Made by a program: the position numbers and the translations under genes. This document shows, piece after piece, positions 16,837 to 25,789 of a DNA stretch of 37,914 bases. This DNA is from Lysinibacillus sp. BPa_S21. GTDB lineage: Bacteria; Bacillota; Bacilli; Bacillales_A; Planococcaceae. Below the pieces are notes generated by a model. It was not told the DNA's origin, did not search any database, and saw only the letters and a list, made by a program, of their open reading frames with translations. Location of the stretch: positions 1 to 37,914 of the forward strand of contig NZ_JALIRS010000023.1 in the NCBI RefSeq assembly GCF_023337795.1, read 5' to 3'. Within the stretch, counting starts at the first letter, position 1, and every line of letters begins with the position of its first letter.

Positions 16837-17529
16837 TTACGCACTCTTTAAAAACGACAAAACGTAAGAAAACCACTCAGAGCAATCTTCACCATAACAT
16901 ATATGATGCTTCCCATTATCAGAAATATACAAAGTTTTATCGTTTGAGGTTACTTGATCATATAAAAATTGAGCCGTGTGATAGGGCACTATTCCGTCTA
17001 ATTTCCCTTGTACAATATACACCGGAATTTTAATATCTTTATAATACGGCTCCACCATTCGAACAAGCTTCATGAATTCTATCGTTGACGATAATGGCAC
17101 ATGATTAAACTTATGCCGATAACGTATATACAACTCATTATTAGACAGATTACGGTGATACGCTTCAGTAGCAAGCACTTTAAAGTCTTTGACCAGTTGC
17201 TTCGGACTCACATACTTGGCAGCAGCGCTTAGTAATACAAGCTTTTTCACTTTATAACGTTTGGCTAAATAAAGCGCTATAATACCACCCATTGAAAACC
17301 CAACTACTATTACTTCATCTACTTTTTTAGCCAGACCACGGAAAGCGAGCTCGGCATCCATTAACCAATGCTTTGCGGTGAAACCACGCATTTGTAATTC
17401 CTCCCCATGCCCCGACAAAGTAGGTTCTTCAATCAGCCAATTCGTATGCGTACGTAAATAGGTAGTAAAAGGTTCTATTTCATAAGGTCCGCCTGAAAAT
17501 CCATGTATACATAACACGCCTACTGACAT
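16837..17529 (-). CDS. Alpha/beta-hydrolase, carboxylesterase (Est30-like)
   Basis: A 230-residue carboxylesterase/monoacylglycerol-lipase type hydrolase. The oxyanion loop is HGFSGGP near the N-terminus, the nucleophile Ser lies in GFSMGG (about residue 93), the Asp in GKLDGIVP and the His in NGKHHICY. No signal peptide is seen, so it acts in the cytoplasm on short acyl esters. The ATG at 17529 is eight bases after AGAGG. A GTG nine bases upstream is too close to that site. This gene is not part of the B. subtilis order around murF and cshA. Confidence 0.85.
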   Translation of the reverse strand: MSVGVLCIHGFSGGPYEIEPFTTYLRTHTNWLIEEPTLSGHGEELQMRGFTAKHWLMDAELAFRGLAKKVDEVIVVGFSMGGIIALYLAKRYKVKKLVLLSAAAKYVSPKQLVKDFKVLATEAYHRNLSNNELYIRYRHKFNHVPLSSTIEFMKLVRMVEPYYKDIKIPVYIVQGKLDGIVPYHTAQFLYDQVTSNDKTLYISDNGKHHICYGEDCSEWFSYVLSFLKSA

Positions 17530-17574
17530 TATTTTCACCTCTAAATGTTAACTCATTTAAATTAAGAATTTAAA

Positions 17575-17603
17575 GAATCGGTGAGAGAGTATCCCACCGA
17601 TTC
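17575..17603 (-). terminator. Terminator after murF
   Basis: A 9-bp stem, GAATCGGTG/CACCGATTC (17575-17583 with 17595-17603), followed on the minus strand by TTTAAATT. The T-run is modest. Confidence 0.65.
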
Positions 17604-17614
17604 CTTGTTTCATT

Positions 17615-18982
17615 TTATGACGTGAATGCACGTAAGATTGTTTCTAATTTCATACCACGAGAGCCTTTTAGTAAAACGATAGACTCCTCGTTAGCTTGCT
17701 GTAGTTTTTCGATAATTGGCGTATAATCATCCTCTACATATAGCAAATGCTCTTCATCAAAACGCTCTTTTAAGACTTCATTCAAATAAGCCATTCGTGG
17801 GCCAAACAAACAAACATAAGCGATTTCTTCTGCATGAATATACTTCGATAAATCTTCATGGAAATCCTTTTCATTTGGTCCTAGCTCCAGCATATCACCT
17901 AACACAAGCCATTTTTCTGGGCGAATCGTTGTCGAAGCTATAAATTGAATAGCCGCCTTTACAGAGGTTGGTGCAGCATTGTAGGCATCATTTATAAACA
18001 AAGCCCTATTTGATCCATTCACTTGTTGCATGCGCATATCCGTAAGAGCTACTTGTTTTAAGGATGCACGAATTTGGTCATCGTTTAAACCTAGCTTTTG
18101 AGAAATTAACATGGCAACTAATGTATTTTTAACCTGATGCTTCCCTAGAACGGAAATAAAGAAATCTCCTTCAATCACACCATGTGTAGAGAAACTACTT
18201 CCCTCAGCAGTTGCTTCAATATTGTTTGCATACAATAGATTGCCCTGCTCTAAGCCAAATGCCACTGCATTTAACTGATGCTCTTTCGCAACTAGCTCTT
18301 GAAGTAGCGGTTCGTCTCCATCATAAAATAGCACTCCATCTGGCTGCATTCCTTGAATTATTTCAAACTTGGCTTTAGCGATTCCCGCACGTGAGCCTAA
18401 ATCTTGCATATGAGCCTCGCCAATGTTTGTAATCACCGTCATATGTGGACGAGCAAGTTTCGTTAAAAATTCTATTTCGCCAAAACCACTCATCCCCATT
18501 TCAAGTACAGCAACATCAGTATCTTCATCTAGCTGTAAAACCGTAATAGGTAAGCCTAGTTCATTATTAAAATTCCCAATTGTCTTTTGTACTTTAAAAA
18601 ATGGTGTTAACGTTCCTGCTAAAATATCTTTCGTCGATGTTTTACCATTTGAACCAGTAATACCAATAAACTTTGCTTTATGTTCACTGCGATAGGCACG
18701 CGCCATTTGCTGCAGCGCCAATTCTGGATCATCTACAAAGAGCAATGGTACACCTTGTGGTGGATTTGGTTCATCTTTCTGCCATAGAGAAGCACCTGCT
18801 CCTTTTTCAAAGGCCTGCAGAACAAATTTATGTCCATTGGCCTTCTCACCACGAAACGGTACAAATAGGTCCCCTTGTTGAATTGTACGTGTATCAATCG
18901 AAATTCCTGATACGACTGTATCACCAAAAGCTGGCACATCATCATTTAACCATGTAGCTAACTGCTTTAATGTTTTTTTCAC
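17615..18982 (-). CDS. murF: UDP-MurNAc-tripeptide:D-Ala-D-Ala ligase MurF
   Basis: A 455-residue Mur ligase that adds D-Ala-D-Ala to complete the cytoplasmic peptidoglycan precursor. The ATP-binding GITGSNGKTSTKD (about 108-120) and the central NIGEAHMQDLGS are visible. The three-domain length is normal. It starts with GTG, 11 bases after the ddl stop codon, so both genes are one transcript, and Ddl makes its substrate. Confidence 0.95.
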   Translation of the reverse strand: MKKTLKQLATWLNDDVPAFGDTVVSGISIDTRTIQQGDLFVPFRGEKANGHKFVLQAFEKGAGASLWQKDEPNPPQGVPLLFVDDPELALQQMARAYRSEHKAKFIGITGSNGKTSTKDILAGTLTPFFKVQKTIGNFNNELGLPITVLQLDEDTDVAVLEMGMSGFGEIEFLTKLARPHMTVITNIGEAHMQDLGSRAGIAKAKFEIIQGMQPDGVLFYDGDEPLLQELVAKEHQLNAVAFGLEQGNLLYANNIEATAEGSSFSTHGVIEGDFFISVLGKHQVKNTLVAMLISQKLGLNDDQIRASLKQVALTDMRMQQVNGSNRALFINDAYNAAPTSVKAAIQFIASTTIRPEKWLVLGDMLELGPNEKDFHEDLSKYIHAEEIAYVCLFGPRMAYLNEVLKERFDEEHLLYVEDDYTPIIEKLQQANEESIVLLKGSRGMKLETILRAFTS

Positions 18983-18993
18983 AATAATCCCAC

Positions 18994-20073
18994 TCAGTCT
19001 TTTTTATAGTGAAGCTGTTGTTTTTCTTCAAAACGCTCAATTGCTAGTGTAATCAGACGATTAATAAGCTCTGGGTAGCTTACATTTGTATGCTGCCATA
19101 AAAGAGGATACATGCTGACTGGTGTAAAACCTGGCATTGTATTCACTTCGTTAATATAAATGCTGTTATCGGCCGTCACAAAAAAGTCCGCACGAACTAA
19201 ACCGCTTCCATCAATAGCTTTAAACGCACGCTTTGCTAACTCCTGTAAGCTTGATACCGTGTCCACAGGAAGCTCTGCTGGAATAATAAGGGCTGTTGTA
19301 CCATCTTTATATTTAGAGTCATAATCATAGAACTCAGTTACTGGTTTAATTTCACCAGGTACAGAAACTTCCGGTAAGTCATTTCCTAGTACAGCTAGTT
19401 CAATTTCACGAGCCACAATACCTTCCTCAATGACAATTTTACGATCATACTGTAAGGCTATTTCGATGGCCTTCACTAATTCATCGCGATTTGTTGCCTT
19501 GCTAATTCCGACACTAGATCCCAAGTTAGCAGGTTTCACAAACATCGGCCAACCTAATTTTTCTTCACAACGAGCAAGGATCGCCTCCCGTTCATTAGCC
19601 CATTCGCTACGAATGAAGTAAGTATACGGTACTTGCGGTAAGCCAGCAATTTCAAATAATTGCTTCATGATTACTTTATCCATACCAGTTGCTGATGCTA
19701 ACACACCATTACCTACATACGGTAAATTAAGAACTTCAAGTAAACCTTGAACAGTTCCATCTTCACCATTAGTACCATGAAGTAATGGGAAAATTACATC
19801 GAATTGTACAGAATTACCATCCTTATCAATTAAAAAATCCGTAATATTATTTTCTAAAATAGTGGTATCATCACCAAATTGTAACTCTTCAATTGTACTC
19901 GCAGGTTTATTTAGTCGATCACCGCTGCGCCATTCTCCATCAAGTGTAATGAAAATCGGATATACTTCATACTCCTCGAAATTCAAAGCTTCAGTGACTG
20001 CACGTGCTGTCGATAATGACACCTCATGCTCTGCTGACTTTCCACCGTATAATAAACCGATTCTTTTTTTCAT
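18994..20073 (-). CDS. ddl: D-alanine--D-alanine ligase
   Basis: A 359-residue ATP-grasp ligase. Visible are the substrate-binding EHEVSLSTARAV, LLHGTNGEDGTVQG, the ATP-binding KPANLGSSVG and the metal-binding NEVNTMPGFTP. The start is the ATG at 20073, seven bases after GTGGAGGG. An upstream in-frame extension of 52 residues has no homology or ribosome binding site and is rejected. It forms the cell-wall dipeptide from the D-alanine made by Alr. It is followed directly by murF. Confidence 0.95.
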   Translation of the reverse strand: MKKRIGLLYGGKSAEHEVSLSTARAVTEALNFEEYEVYPIFITLDGEWRSGDRLNKPASTIEELQFGDDTTILENNITDFLIDKDGNSVQFDVIFPLLHGTNGEDGTVQGLLEVLNLPYVGNGVLASATGMDKVIMKQLFEIAGLPQVPYTYFIRSEWANEREAILARCEEKLGWPMFVKPANLGSSVGISKATNRDELVKAIEIALQYDRKIVIEEGIVAREIELAVLGNDLPEVSVPGEIKPVTEFYDYDSKYKDGTTALIIPAELPVDTVSSLQELAKRAFKAIDGSGLVRADFFVTADNSIYINEVNTMPGFTPVSMYPLLWQHTNVSYPELINRLITLAIERFEEKQQLHYKKD

Positions 20074-20139
20074 TTTTGTGCCCTCCACATACTTCTTGAG
20101 TACTATTAGTTTATCACGAAACGTCTTGACAAATGACAT

Positions 20140-20161
20140 CAATTTCTTCTTGGCGTAATTG
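20140..20161 (+). repeat. Dispersed repeat family 1, head fragment (copy G)
   Basis: CAATTTCTTCTTGGCGTAATTG resembles the palindromic head of copies A and F, with decay in the left arm. It lies in the upstream region of ddl. Confidence 0.35.
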
Positions 20162-20218
20162 TCACTGTTACTATAGAAAACATTTATTACTTTCGTAACA
20201 CAATTACTGAATGACGAT

Positions 20219-20251
20219 AAAAATCTCACCGTAATTTTGACGGTGAGATTT
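20219..20251 (-). terminator. Terminator after the 248-residue unknown gene
   Basis: A perfect 12-bp stem, AAATCTCACCGT/ACGGTGAGATTT (20221-20232 with 20240-20251), with TTTTTA on the minus strand. A repeat copy (20286-20339) sits between it and the stop codon it serves. Confidence 0.85.
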
Positions 20252-20285
20252 AATGTATAGTCATTCTACGTACAAATGAATAGAT

Positions 20286-20339
20286 CAATTATGCCTAGGC
20301 ATAATTGCATCAGGAATAGCTTTGTACTTAGCCTGCAAG
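20286..20339 (+). repeat. Dispersed repeat family 1, head (copy A)
   Basis: A perfect palindrome, CAATTATGCC-TA-GGCATAATTG (20286-20307), then CATCAGGAATAGCTTTGTAC. It ends exactly where the stop codon of the next minus-strand gene begins, and lies between that gene and its terminator. Confidence 0.65.
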
Positions 20340-21086
20340 TTAAATAATATAAATCAATTCATCGTGCTCAGTTTTCAAAATTGTATTTAAATCATCCCAT
20401 ACTTCGTCAGGAAAAGAATACTCTGACAGATTGCGAATTTCGATACCGTAAGCTTCTTTAGGCTTCTCGATTCGATACAGTGATAACAGTGCTCCATCTT
20501 TAGCAAAGGAACGATAAGCACGTAAAAATTCTGGTGAAATAGATGGGATACTCGTTTTCACTTTCCGTCGCCAAAAACCAGTGCTCCGTTCCTTTTCGCG
20601 AATAAAACTGTTCAAAACATTCGCAATCAGTAAATCGGAATCACTTAAATGACGGAAATAAATTTTAGTCATTTTTTCTAAATCTGAAGAGTAATAGACA
20701 AATCGATTTTGCAATTTATTAAAAAATGGTGAAGTAATCGGTTCCTTTTTATGACTTATATAAAGCAATTCTCCTTGTTCCATCGGTGTTAGTTGGTCTA
20801 GCCTCTTCTCATCCATAAAGTCTATCCAACACAATTCTTTGGATTCAGTAGCTTTCTTGACAAACTGCGTTACTTCCTCTTCTGGTATATAATCAAACTG
20901 TGTATGCATATTAAAGGAACCATCTTCATAGGAATGTTTCAATAACAGTAAGTGATGCAGTGGTTCAAGCGCAGCCACAAATTGCGAGAATTTAAGCCCG
21001 CTAAAAATAACAAATTTATCGACATCATTCATATGAACATAAATATGATACATAAAATCTTCAGCTGACTTCAATTTTTTAGCCAC
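20340..21086 (-). CDS. Protein of unknown function, soluble
   Basis: I do not recognise this 248-255 residue protein. It has no signal peptide or membrane helix and is rich in acidic and aromatic residues (ELCWIDFMDEKRLDQL, LYISHKKEPIT). A basic patch lies around IREKERSTGFWRRKVK (about 170-185). I prefer the GTG at 21086, with GGGGTGAT seven bases upstream, but a start 21 bases earlier is possible. It is monocistronic, with its own terminator. The neighbours (ddl on one side, RodA-like divergent on the other) suggest nothing firm. Confidence 0.75.
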   Translation of the reverse strand: MAKKLKSAEDFMYHIYVHMNDVDKFVIFSGLKFSQFVAALEPLHHLLLLKHSYEDGSFNMHTQFDYIPEEEVTQFVKKATESKELCWIDFMDEKRLDQLTPMEQGELLYISHKKEPITSPFFNKLQNRFVYYSSDLEKMTKIYFRHLSDSDLLIANVLNSFIREKERSTGFWRRKVKTSIPSISPEFLRAYRSFAKDGALLSLYRIEKPKEAYGIEIRNLSEYSFPDEVWDDLNTILKTEHDELIYII

Positions 21087-21107
21087 AACCATCACCCCAT
21101 TCTTCAC

Positions 21108-21484
21108 TACATTATAAAACTAAACATGAATTTTTGAAACATTTTAAGCTAATAATCGTCATAACAATATTCACAGGCGTAAAAATGTTTTTTACGGTAT
21201 AATATGAATGATAAAGATGCTATTGCACATCTGTTTTTAACCACTCGGAATGAACAAATTTTTAAAAATATAATTCTATTCATTTTTTTCAAATATGCGC
21301 GAGGAATCTAAACTGAAAGAAAAACATCAAGCCTCCTCGTTAATACCCTTTCATCGGCATCGAAATTTACTTCTTGACCTATGGAGGAGAGTCCTTTTAA
21401 ATATATTTGGTAGCATATTGAATTGGAATTAATTTGAATCAATTTTACTCATGAAGAGATACTATATTAATTTAGGTGGCTTGT
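21108..21484. other. Divergent upstream region of the unknown gene and rodA-like gene
   Basis: About 380 AT-rich bases. A plus-strand TATAAT lies at about 21200 but without a well-placed -35 box. A short plus-strand frame of 35 codons (from about 21208) has no ribosome binding site. I see no riboswitch or repeat. Confidence 0.4.
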
Positions 21485-22669
21485 ATGGAAAATAAACGAA
21501 ATTTCGCGAATCGTTTTGACTGGACGCTCGCTTTTATACTCTTAACCTTCCTAGTCATAAGTTTGTTAGCCATTGCGTCGGCGCAAACATCAGGTCAGTA
21601 TGGCATTAACTATGTTCCTTTACAATTGCGATGGTACGTCATTTGCTCGGTCATTATTGGAATAGTTATGTTTTTTGAACCTGATCAATATAAAAAAATG
21701 TCTTGGTATATGTACGGTGCTGGAATCGTCCTATTAGTACTGCTTATCTTCATGCCAGAAGGACCAGGACAAATCGGTGAACGTATTAATGGTGCAAAAA
21801 GTTGGTTTAAAACACCGCTAGGGAATATTCAACCCTCTGAGTTTATGAAAACTTTTTACATTCTAGCACTTGCTCGTCTTATTAGTAAGCACAACGAAGT
21901 TCATTCTTTTAGATCAATAAAAACGGACTTTATATTGCTAGGAAAAATCGGTGCTACACTGTTACTACCTTTAGCTCTTATTATGAAGCAGCCTGACCTC
22001 GGTTCAGCATTAGTATTCTTTGCCATTACAGCTGCTATTGTCATTGTAGCAGGTGTATCATGGAAAATTATTGTACCAACTTTTTTAGGTGGTGCTATAG
22101 TAGGTGGTTCTCTTTTATGGATGGCACTCTATATGCAGAGTTTTTTAGAGAAATCATTTGGCTTTAAATCGTATCAGTTTGCGCGAATCTATTCTTGGTT
22201 AGATCCATATTCATATTCTTCTAGTGAAGGATACCATTTAATTACGTCCTTAAATGCTATTGGTTCAGGTGAAATTTTCGGAAAAGGTTTCCGCGGTCGT
22301 GAAGTTTACGTTGCCGAAAATCATACCGACTTTATTTTCACAGTAATCGGAGAAGAATGGGGTTTTATTGGCGCTAGTATCGTTATTTGTATTTTCTTTT
22401 TATTAATCTATCATTTAACAAAAACTACACTATTATTAAAGGATCCATACTCAACTTATGTATGTGCCGGGATTATTGCAATGATTACATTCCACGTACT
22501 TGAAAATATCGGTATGACTATCCAACTTTTACCTATTACTGGTATCCCCCTACCGTTTATCAGTTATGGAGGAAGTTCATTGATGGGGAACTCGCTAGCA
22601 CTTGGTCTTGTTTTCAGTATGCGTTTCCACTATCGGACGTACATGTTTACAACTCACGATGATGATTAA
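21485..22669 (+). CDS. rodA: FtsW/RodA/SpoVE-family protein (SEDS), RodA-like
   Basis: A 394-residue membrane protein with about ten helices, of the SEDS peptidoglycan glycosyltransferase family. Signature stretches are GAKSWFKTPLGNIQPSEFMK, then MKQPDLGSALVFF (with the catalytic-region Asp), ENHTDFIFTVIGEEWGF and the C-terminal GIPLPFISYGGSS. The spacing and motifs look closer to RodA (elongation) than FtsW (division), but SEDS paralogues are common. The ATG at 21485 is five bases after AGGTGG. An upstream GTG would overlap that site. Confidence 0.88.
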   Translation: MENKRNFANRFDWTLAFILLTFLVISLLAIASAQTSGQYGINYVPLQLRWYVICSVIIGIVMFFEPDQYKKMSWYMYGAGIVLLVLLIFMPEGPGQIGERINGAKSWFKTPLGNIQPSEFMKTFYILALARLISKHNEVHSFRSIKTDFILLGKIGATLLLPLALIMKQPDLGSALVFFAITAAIVIVAGVSWKIIVPTFLGGAIVGGSLLWMALYMQSFLEKSFGFKSYQFARIYSWLDPYSYSSSEGYHLITSLNAIGSGEIFGKGFRGREVYVAENHTDFIFTVIGEEWGFIGASIVICIFFLLIYHLTKTTLLLKDPYSTYVCAGIIAMITFHVLENIGMTIQLLPITGIPLPFISYGGSSLMGNSLALGLVFSMRFHYRTYMFTTHDDD

Positions 22670-22680
22670 TTATGGATATA

Positions 22681-22718
22681 AAAAATGGGTAGTCTCAATT
22701 ACGAGACTACCCATTTTT
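22681..22718. terminator. Bidirectional terminator between rodA and the 45-residue gene
   Basis: A perfect 16-bp stem (22681-22696 with 22703-22718) with a 6-base loop AATTAC, A-rich on the left and T-rich on the right. It serves both convergent genes. Confidence 0.92.
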
Positions 22719-22732
22719 ATTTGTAAAACGAG

Positions 22733-22870
22733 TTAAGCTTGAACTTGCGGAGTTTGCGTTGGTGGTGTGAGCACTTTTAAAAGTTCAAGTCGAGACTTTG
22801 TTACAGTGGCTGTTACACCCAACTTAGATAAATTCGAAACAATCTTTTTCAAATCTACTTCTTTTTTCAT
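22733..22870 (-). CDS. Small 45-residue protein, possibly Lmo0850 family
   Basis: The reading frame encodes MKKEVDLKKIVSNLSKLGVT, then ATVTKSRLELLKVLTPPTQT and PQVQA. A strong AGGTGG lies five bases before the ATG, and the gene shares a good terminator with rodA, so it is very likely real. The pattern of an SxLxxLGV motif, TKSRLELLKVL and a Pro/Thr tail resembles the very short Lmo0850-type proteins of Firmicutes, whose function is unknown. That family call is from memory and uncertain. Confidence 0.75.
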   Translation of the reverse strand: MKKEVDLKKIVSNLSKLGVTATVTKSRLELLKVLTPPTQTPQVQA

Positions 22871-23063
22871 ACATTCCACCTCAATCTTTCCTCGAATTTA
22901 TATAACGTTTAATTACCAAAAAAGTTTCATTTTTTTCATGCGTATGATGTCTGACGAGTTATATCTATCATACCATTTAACGCTGCTTTAAAATTTTTCA
23001 TTTTTGTTACAATGTAAATTTTTCCTCTTCTTAACTATTTACCAACTTATATTCAAAGCGAGT

Positions 23064-23164
23064 GGATTTGCGTTCCTACTGCGCGCTTTGTAGCTGCCGC
23101 TTCGCTGCAGGGTCTCATCTGTGACGCTGATCCCCAAGGAGTCACCCAGTACACCAATCAACCT
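23064..23164 (-). repeat. Dispersed repeat family 2, long copy
   Basis: Read on the minus strand it starts AGGTTGATTGG, contains GGGTGACTCCTTGGGGATCA and GCAGCGAAGCGGCAGC, and ends GGAACGCAAATCC. This is the AGGTTGATT...AAATC layout of a repeat widely seen between genes in Bacillaceae. The middle shares the GCGAAGCGGCAGC word with family 1 cores. Confidence 0.6.
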
Positions 23165-23326
23165 TAAATGTCATCCTTATAAACCTTTTTACCACTCTTA
23201 ATATCGATATACCCTCTAGTAGTATACCCCAGAGATAATTTAATACTCTATGCGACAATCGATACAAAAATTAAAAATGGAATGAGTCCTTTTAGTTACT
23301 TTAAAGCCGTATCGACCTAATCCCAT
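23164..23326 (-). pseudogene. Possible remnant of a small membrane protein gene
   Basis: The minus strand reads MGLGRYGFKVTK, then after a one-base frameshift GLIPFLIFVSIVA, one stop codon, and SIKLSLGYTTRGYIDIKSGK ending KVYKDDI and a TAA. The pieces join into a plausible small membrane protein, but a frameshift and a stop must be assumed. No family is recognised. Confidence 0.3.
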
Positions 23327-23566
23327 TATTAACAGTCCGCCTTTTTTTATACATCGTTTTCAGCCTCGTTTCTCTATTACTGTTAGAAAACGTCCAGCCT
23401 CCGCCCTAAACAATATACCTTGGCAAACATTTATCAAATGTCATTCCCTACTTTTAGTAATGAACAACGAGCACTTATGCTGTTTTATCTTCCGTCTTCT
23501 TGTAATAACAATAACAAGAGAGGTAGAATATACATACTAAAATATCGTATGAAAGCAGGGTACTGT

Positions 23567-24727
23567 ATGAAAAGGGCAATTTTATTACTAATGTCTGTTC
23601 AATTCCTTGTCTACCTAGGATTTGGAATTATAATACCTGTCTTACCCGAGGTTGTAGTTCAACAAAATTGGCGTGATATACACGTAGGCGGCCTACTTAC
23701 AGTATATTCGCTTGCAAGTTTTTTCACTGCGCCATTTTGGGGGATGCTATCCGATAAGGTAGGTCGTAAGCAACTTATATTAATAGGCCTAGTTGGTTTT
23801 AGCTTAAGCTTTGTTATTTTCTCCTTATTTATAAATAATTTAGCCATGTTGTACTTCTCACGTGTTGTGGGTGGTCTATTTTCGGGTGCACTATACACGG
23901 CTGTGACAGGCTTTGTAGGAGATATGTCGAGTGAGGAGGATCGTAATAAGTATATGGGCTTCATGGGCATGTCCATCGGGCTCGGTTTTATTTTCGGACC
24001 TGCAATTGGAGGCATGCTCGGACACTATAGCCTGCAACTACCATTTGTCGCTTCTGCAACACTAATTGCACTATTATTTATTTATGCAAGTTTCGTTTTA
24101 AAAGAACCTACAAAACGAAAAGATACGAATAAACGCGCTATTGTGCCAAAGGGTGCAATCAAAATGCTACAGTATCGTGTGCGATATTTATTTATGTTCT
24201 CATTTTTAGTCACTTTTATGCTGGCAGGAGTAGAAGCAACGTTCCAGCTATTTCAAATTGATCGAATTCAAATTACACCATTACAAATTGGTTATTTGTT
24301 TATGTTTAGTGGATTTGTAGATGCAGCTATTCAAGGTGGTGTGGTTAGACGTATTAAAAACGGCAGCGAGACGACTTGGTTAATAGGTGCACAAATTGTC
24401 ACAGCTATAGGTATGCTGTTATTTACTTTAACAGCTAACTTATTGATGGCAGGCTTTGCCCTTTGTGTTTTTACAGCGGGAAATGCACTTGCGAGAACAT
24501 GTGTCGTATCCCTTTCAACTAAAGAATCTGGTGGACAATATGGGACTGCTGCAGGTCTTTCCTATTCAATGGATAACCTAGGTCGCATTCTAGGACCGCT
24601 ATTCTTCACATGGCTATTTACAATGCAATCTAGTTTGGGCTATTATACTTCATCAGCAATAGCCGTCGTTTCAATAACTTTACTATTTATTTTTAAAGCA
24701 TCAAATAAATCTTTACGACTTGAATAA
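23567..24727 (+). CDS. MFS multidrug exporter-like protein
   Basis: A 386-residue major facilitator superfamily transporter with 12 predicted helices. Motif A, GMLSDKVGRKQLILIG (loop 2-3), and the antiporter motif C, GFIFGPAIGGMLG (helix 5), place it among proton-driven drug exporters (Bmr/TetA-like 12-TM group). The substrate is unknown. I chose the ATG at 23567 because it begins the first helix (MKRAILLLMSVQFLVYLGFG) and has AGCAGGG upstream. Confidence 0.85.
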   Translation: MKRAILLLMSVQFLVYLGFGIIIPVLPEVVVQQNWRDIHVGGLLTVYSLASFFTAPFWGMLSDKVGRKQLILIGLVGFSLSFVIFSLFINNLAMLYFSRVVGGLFSGALYTAVTGFVGDMSSEEDRNKYMGFMGMSIGLGFIFGPAIGGMLGHYSLQLPFVASATLIALLFIYASFVLKEPTKRKDTNKRAIVPKGAIKMLQYRVRYLFMFSFLVTFMLAGVEATFQLFQIDRIQITPLQIGYLFMFSGFVDAAIQGGVVRRIKNGSETTWLIGAQIVTAIGMLLFTLTANLLMAGFALCVFTAGNALARTCVVSLSTKESGGQYGTAAGLSYSMDNLGRILGPLFFTWLFTMQSSLGYYTSSAIAVVSITLLFIFKASNKSLRLE

Positions 24728-24825
24728 TTTGTTGATAAAAAGCCGTACCTTAATAGTAAATGAAAGAATATAGATCACATCAAGGGATATTAGACTCCTT
24801 AAAGCGAAATACTGGAGGGCTCTAT

Positions 24826-25617
24826 ATGAACAAAACAACAAATCTTTTACTTCCAAAAGAGCTAGAATCATTTCGATTTGACATCGAAGATTCACTACGT
24901 TCAGCAATGATTATCACGCCATATACACGTTCAACTACAGTAACAGAAAGTAAATTTGCTGGAGAACCTTATTTACCCTATTACCAAACTTATCCGAAAG
25001 ATATTACAGGTGAGCCTATGCGGCTGTTAGCTCAAATTAACTTTGCAGAAATGCCACCATTAAAGGATTTCCCATCTCAGGGGATGCTGCAATTTTTTAT
25101 TTCGTCTAATATTTTCGTAAATGCTGATCATTATCACGAGGATATTTTCCAGCAATTTTATAAAATACGATTTTATCCTACCGTAAATGATGAGGCGACA
25201 ATGCCTAAACAGGAGTTTTTAGCACAAACAGTAGATGATCGGTTCCCTATTCATCAAGAGTTAGCATTGCAATTTCAACCGATACAAGAACCTGTTTCTG
25301 CTTTAGATTATCGCGCCGTATCTTATTTACCAAATTTAATTCCTTCAACAGAAGATGTTGATTTACTGGAGATTTATCTCCAACACTTCTTAGGGGCAGG
25401 AGCTAAAATTGGTGGTTATCCCTATTTTTTAGAGGAGGATATACGTCACGAATCGCAGCTCCTTAAACGATATGATGTATTATTACTCCAAATCGACTCT
25501 AATGATGAAATTGGTATTATGTGGGCAGATAGTGGAGTTGGGAAATTTTTTATTAACCGTGAAAAGCTTCTTCAAAGGGATTTCTCTGATATTTTGTTTC
25601 AATGGGAGCATTATTAA
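24826..25617 (+). CDS. YwqG-like DUF1963 protein
   Basis: A 263-residue soluble protein. The pattern KFAGEPYLP...P......M.LLAQINFAEMPPL..FP..GMLQFFI near the N-terminus and GGYPYFLEED and LLQIDSNDEIGIMWADSGVG near the C-terminus is that of the DUF1963/YwqG family (B. subtilis YwqG has 261 residues). The function is unknown. The ATG follows GGAGGG by six bases. A longer in-frame start has no ribosome binding site. Confidence 0.88.
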   Translation: MNKTTNLLLPKELESFRFDIEDSLRSAMIITPYTRSTTVTESKFAGEPYLPYYQTYPKDITGEPMRLLAQINFAEMPPLKDFPSQGMLQFFISSNIFVNADHYHEDIFQQFYKIRFYPTVNDEATMPKQEFLAQTVDDRFPIHQELALQFQPIQEPVSALDYRAVSYLPNLIPSTEDVDLLEIYLQHFLGAGAKIGGYPYFLEEDIRHESQLLKRYDVLLLQIDSNDEIGIMWADSGVGKFFINREKLLQRDFSDILFQWEHY

Positions 25618-25661
25618 TCTTTATCTTCATTCGATAAATGTAACAAAGCGAAATTGATGTT

Positions 25662-25698
25662 GGATTACCTCGTTTTAGTTTTGGAGGTAATCCTTTTC
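25662..25698 (+). terminator. Terminator after the YwqG-like gene
   Basis: A perfect 10-bp stem, GGATTACCTC/GAGGTAATCC (25662-25671 with 25684-25693), followed by TTTTCC. Confidence 0.78.
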
Positions 25699-25789
25699 CA
25701 TGCTTAAGACAAATTTCTTATCTTCTTTCCACATATAAAGTAAGCTATACTAGATATATTGCGAAAATATAGTAAAGGCAGGTGTAGGA

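Larger units (their letters stand above)
22871..23566. other. Long gap with repeat and gene debris ahead of the MFS gene
   Basis: About 700 bases holding a family 2 repeat (23064-23164), a degraded minus-strand frame (23164-23326) and the MFS upstream region. In the MFS frame the reading stays open for about 49 codons before the chosen start, without a ribosome binding site. Confidence 0.5.

Noticed and set aside
23420..23566. Possible regulatory leader peptide or N-terminal extension of the MFS gene
   Set aside because: The frame is continuous with the transporter and has no ribosome binding site. A 26-codon frame from about 23460 also lacks one, and no ribosome-stalling hairpin pair is convincing.
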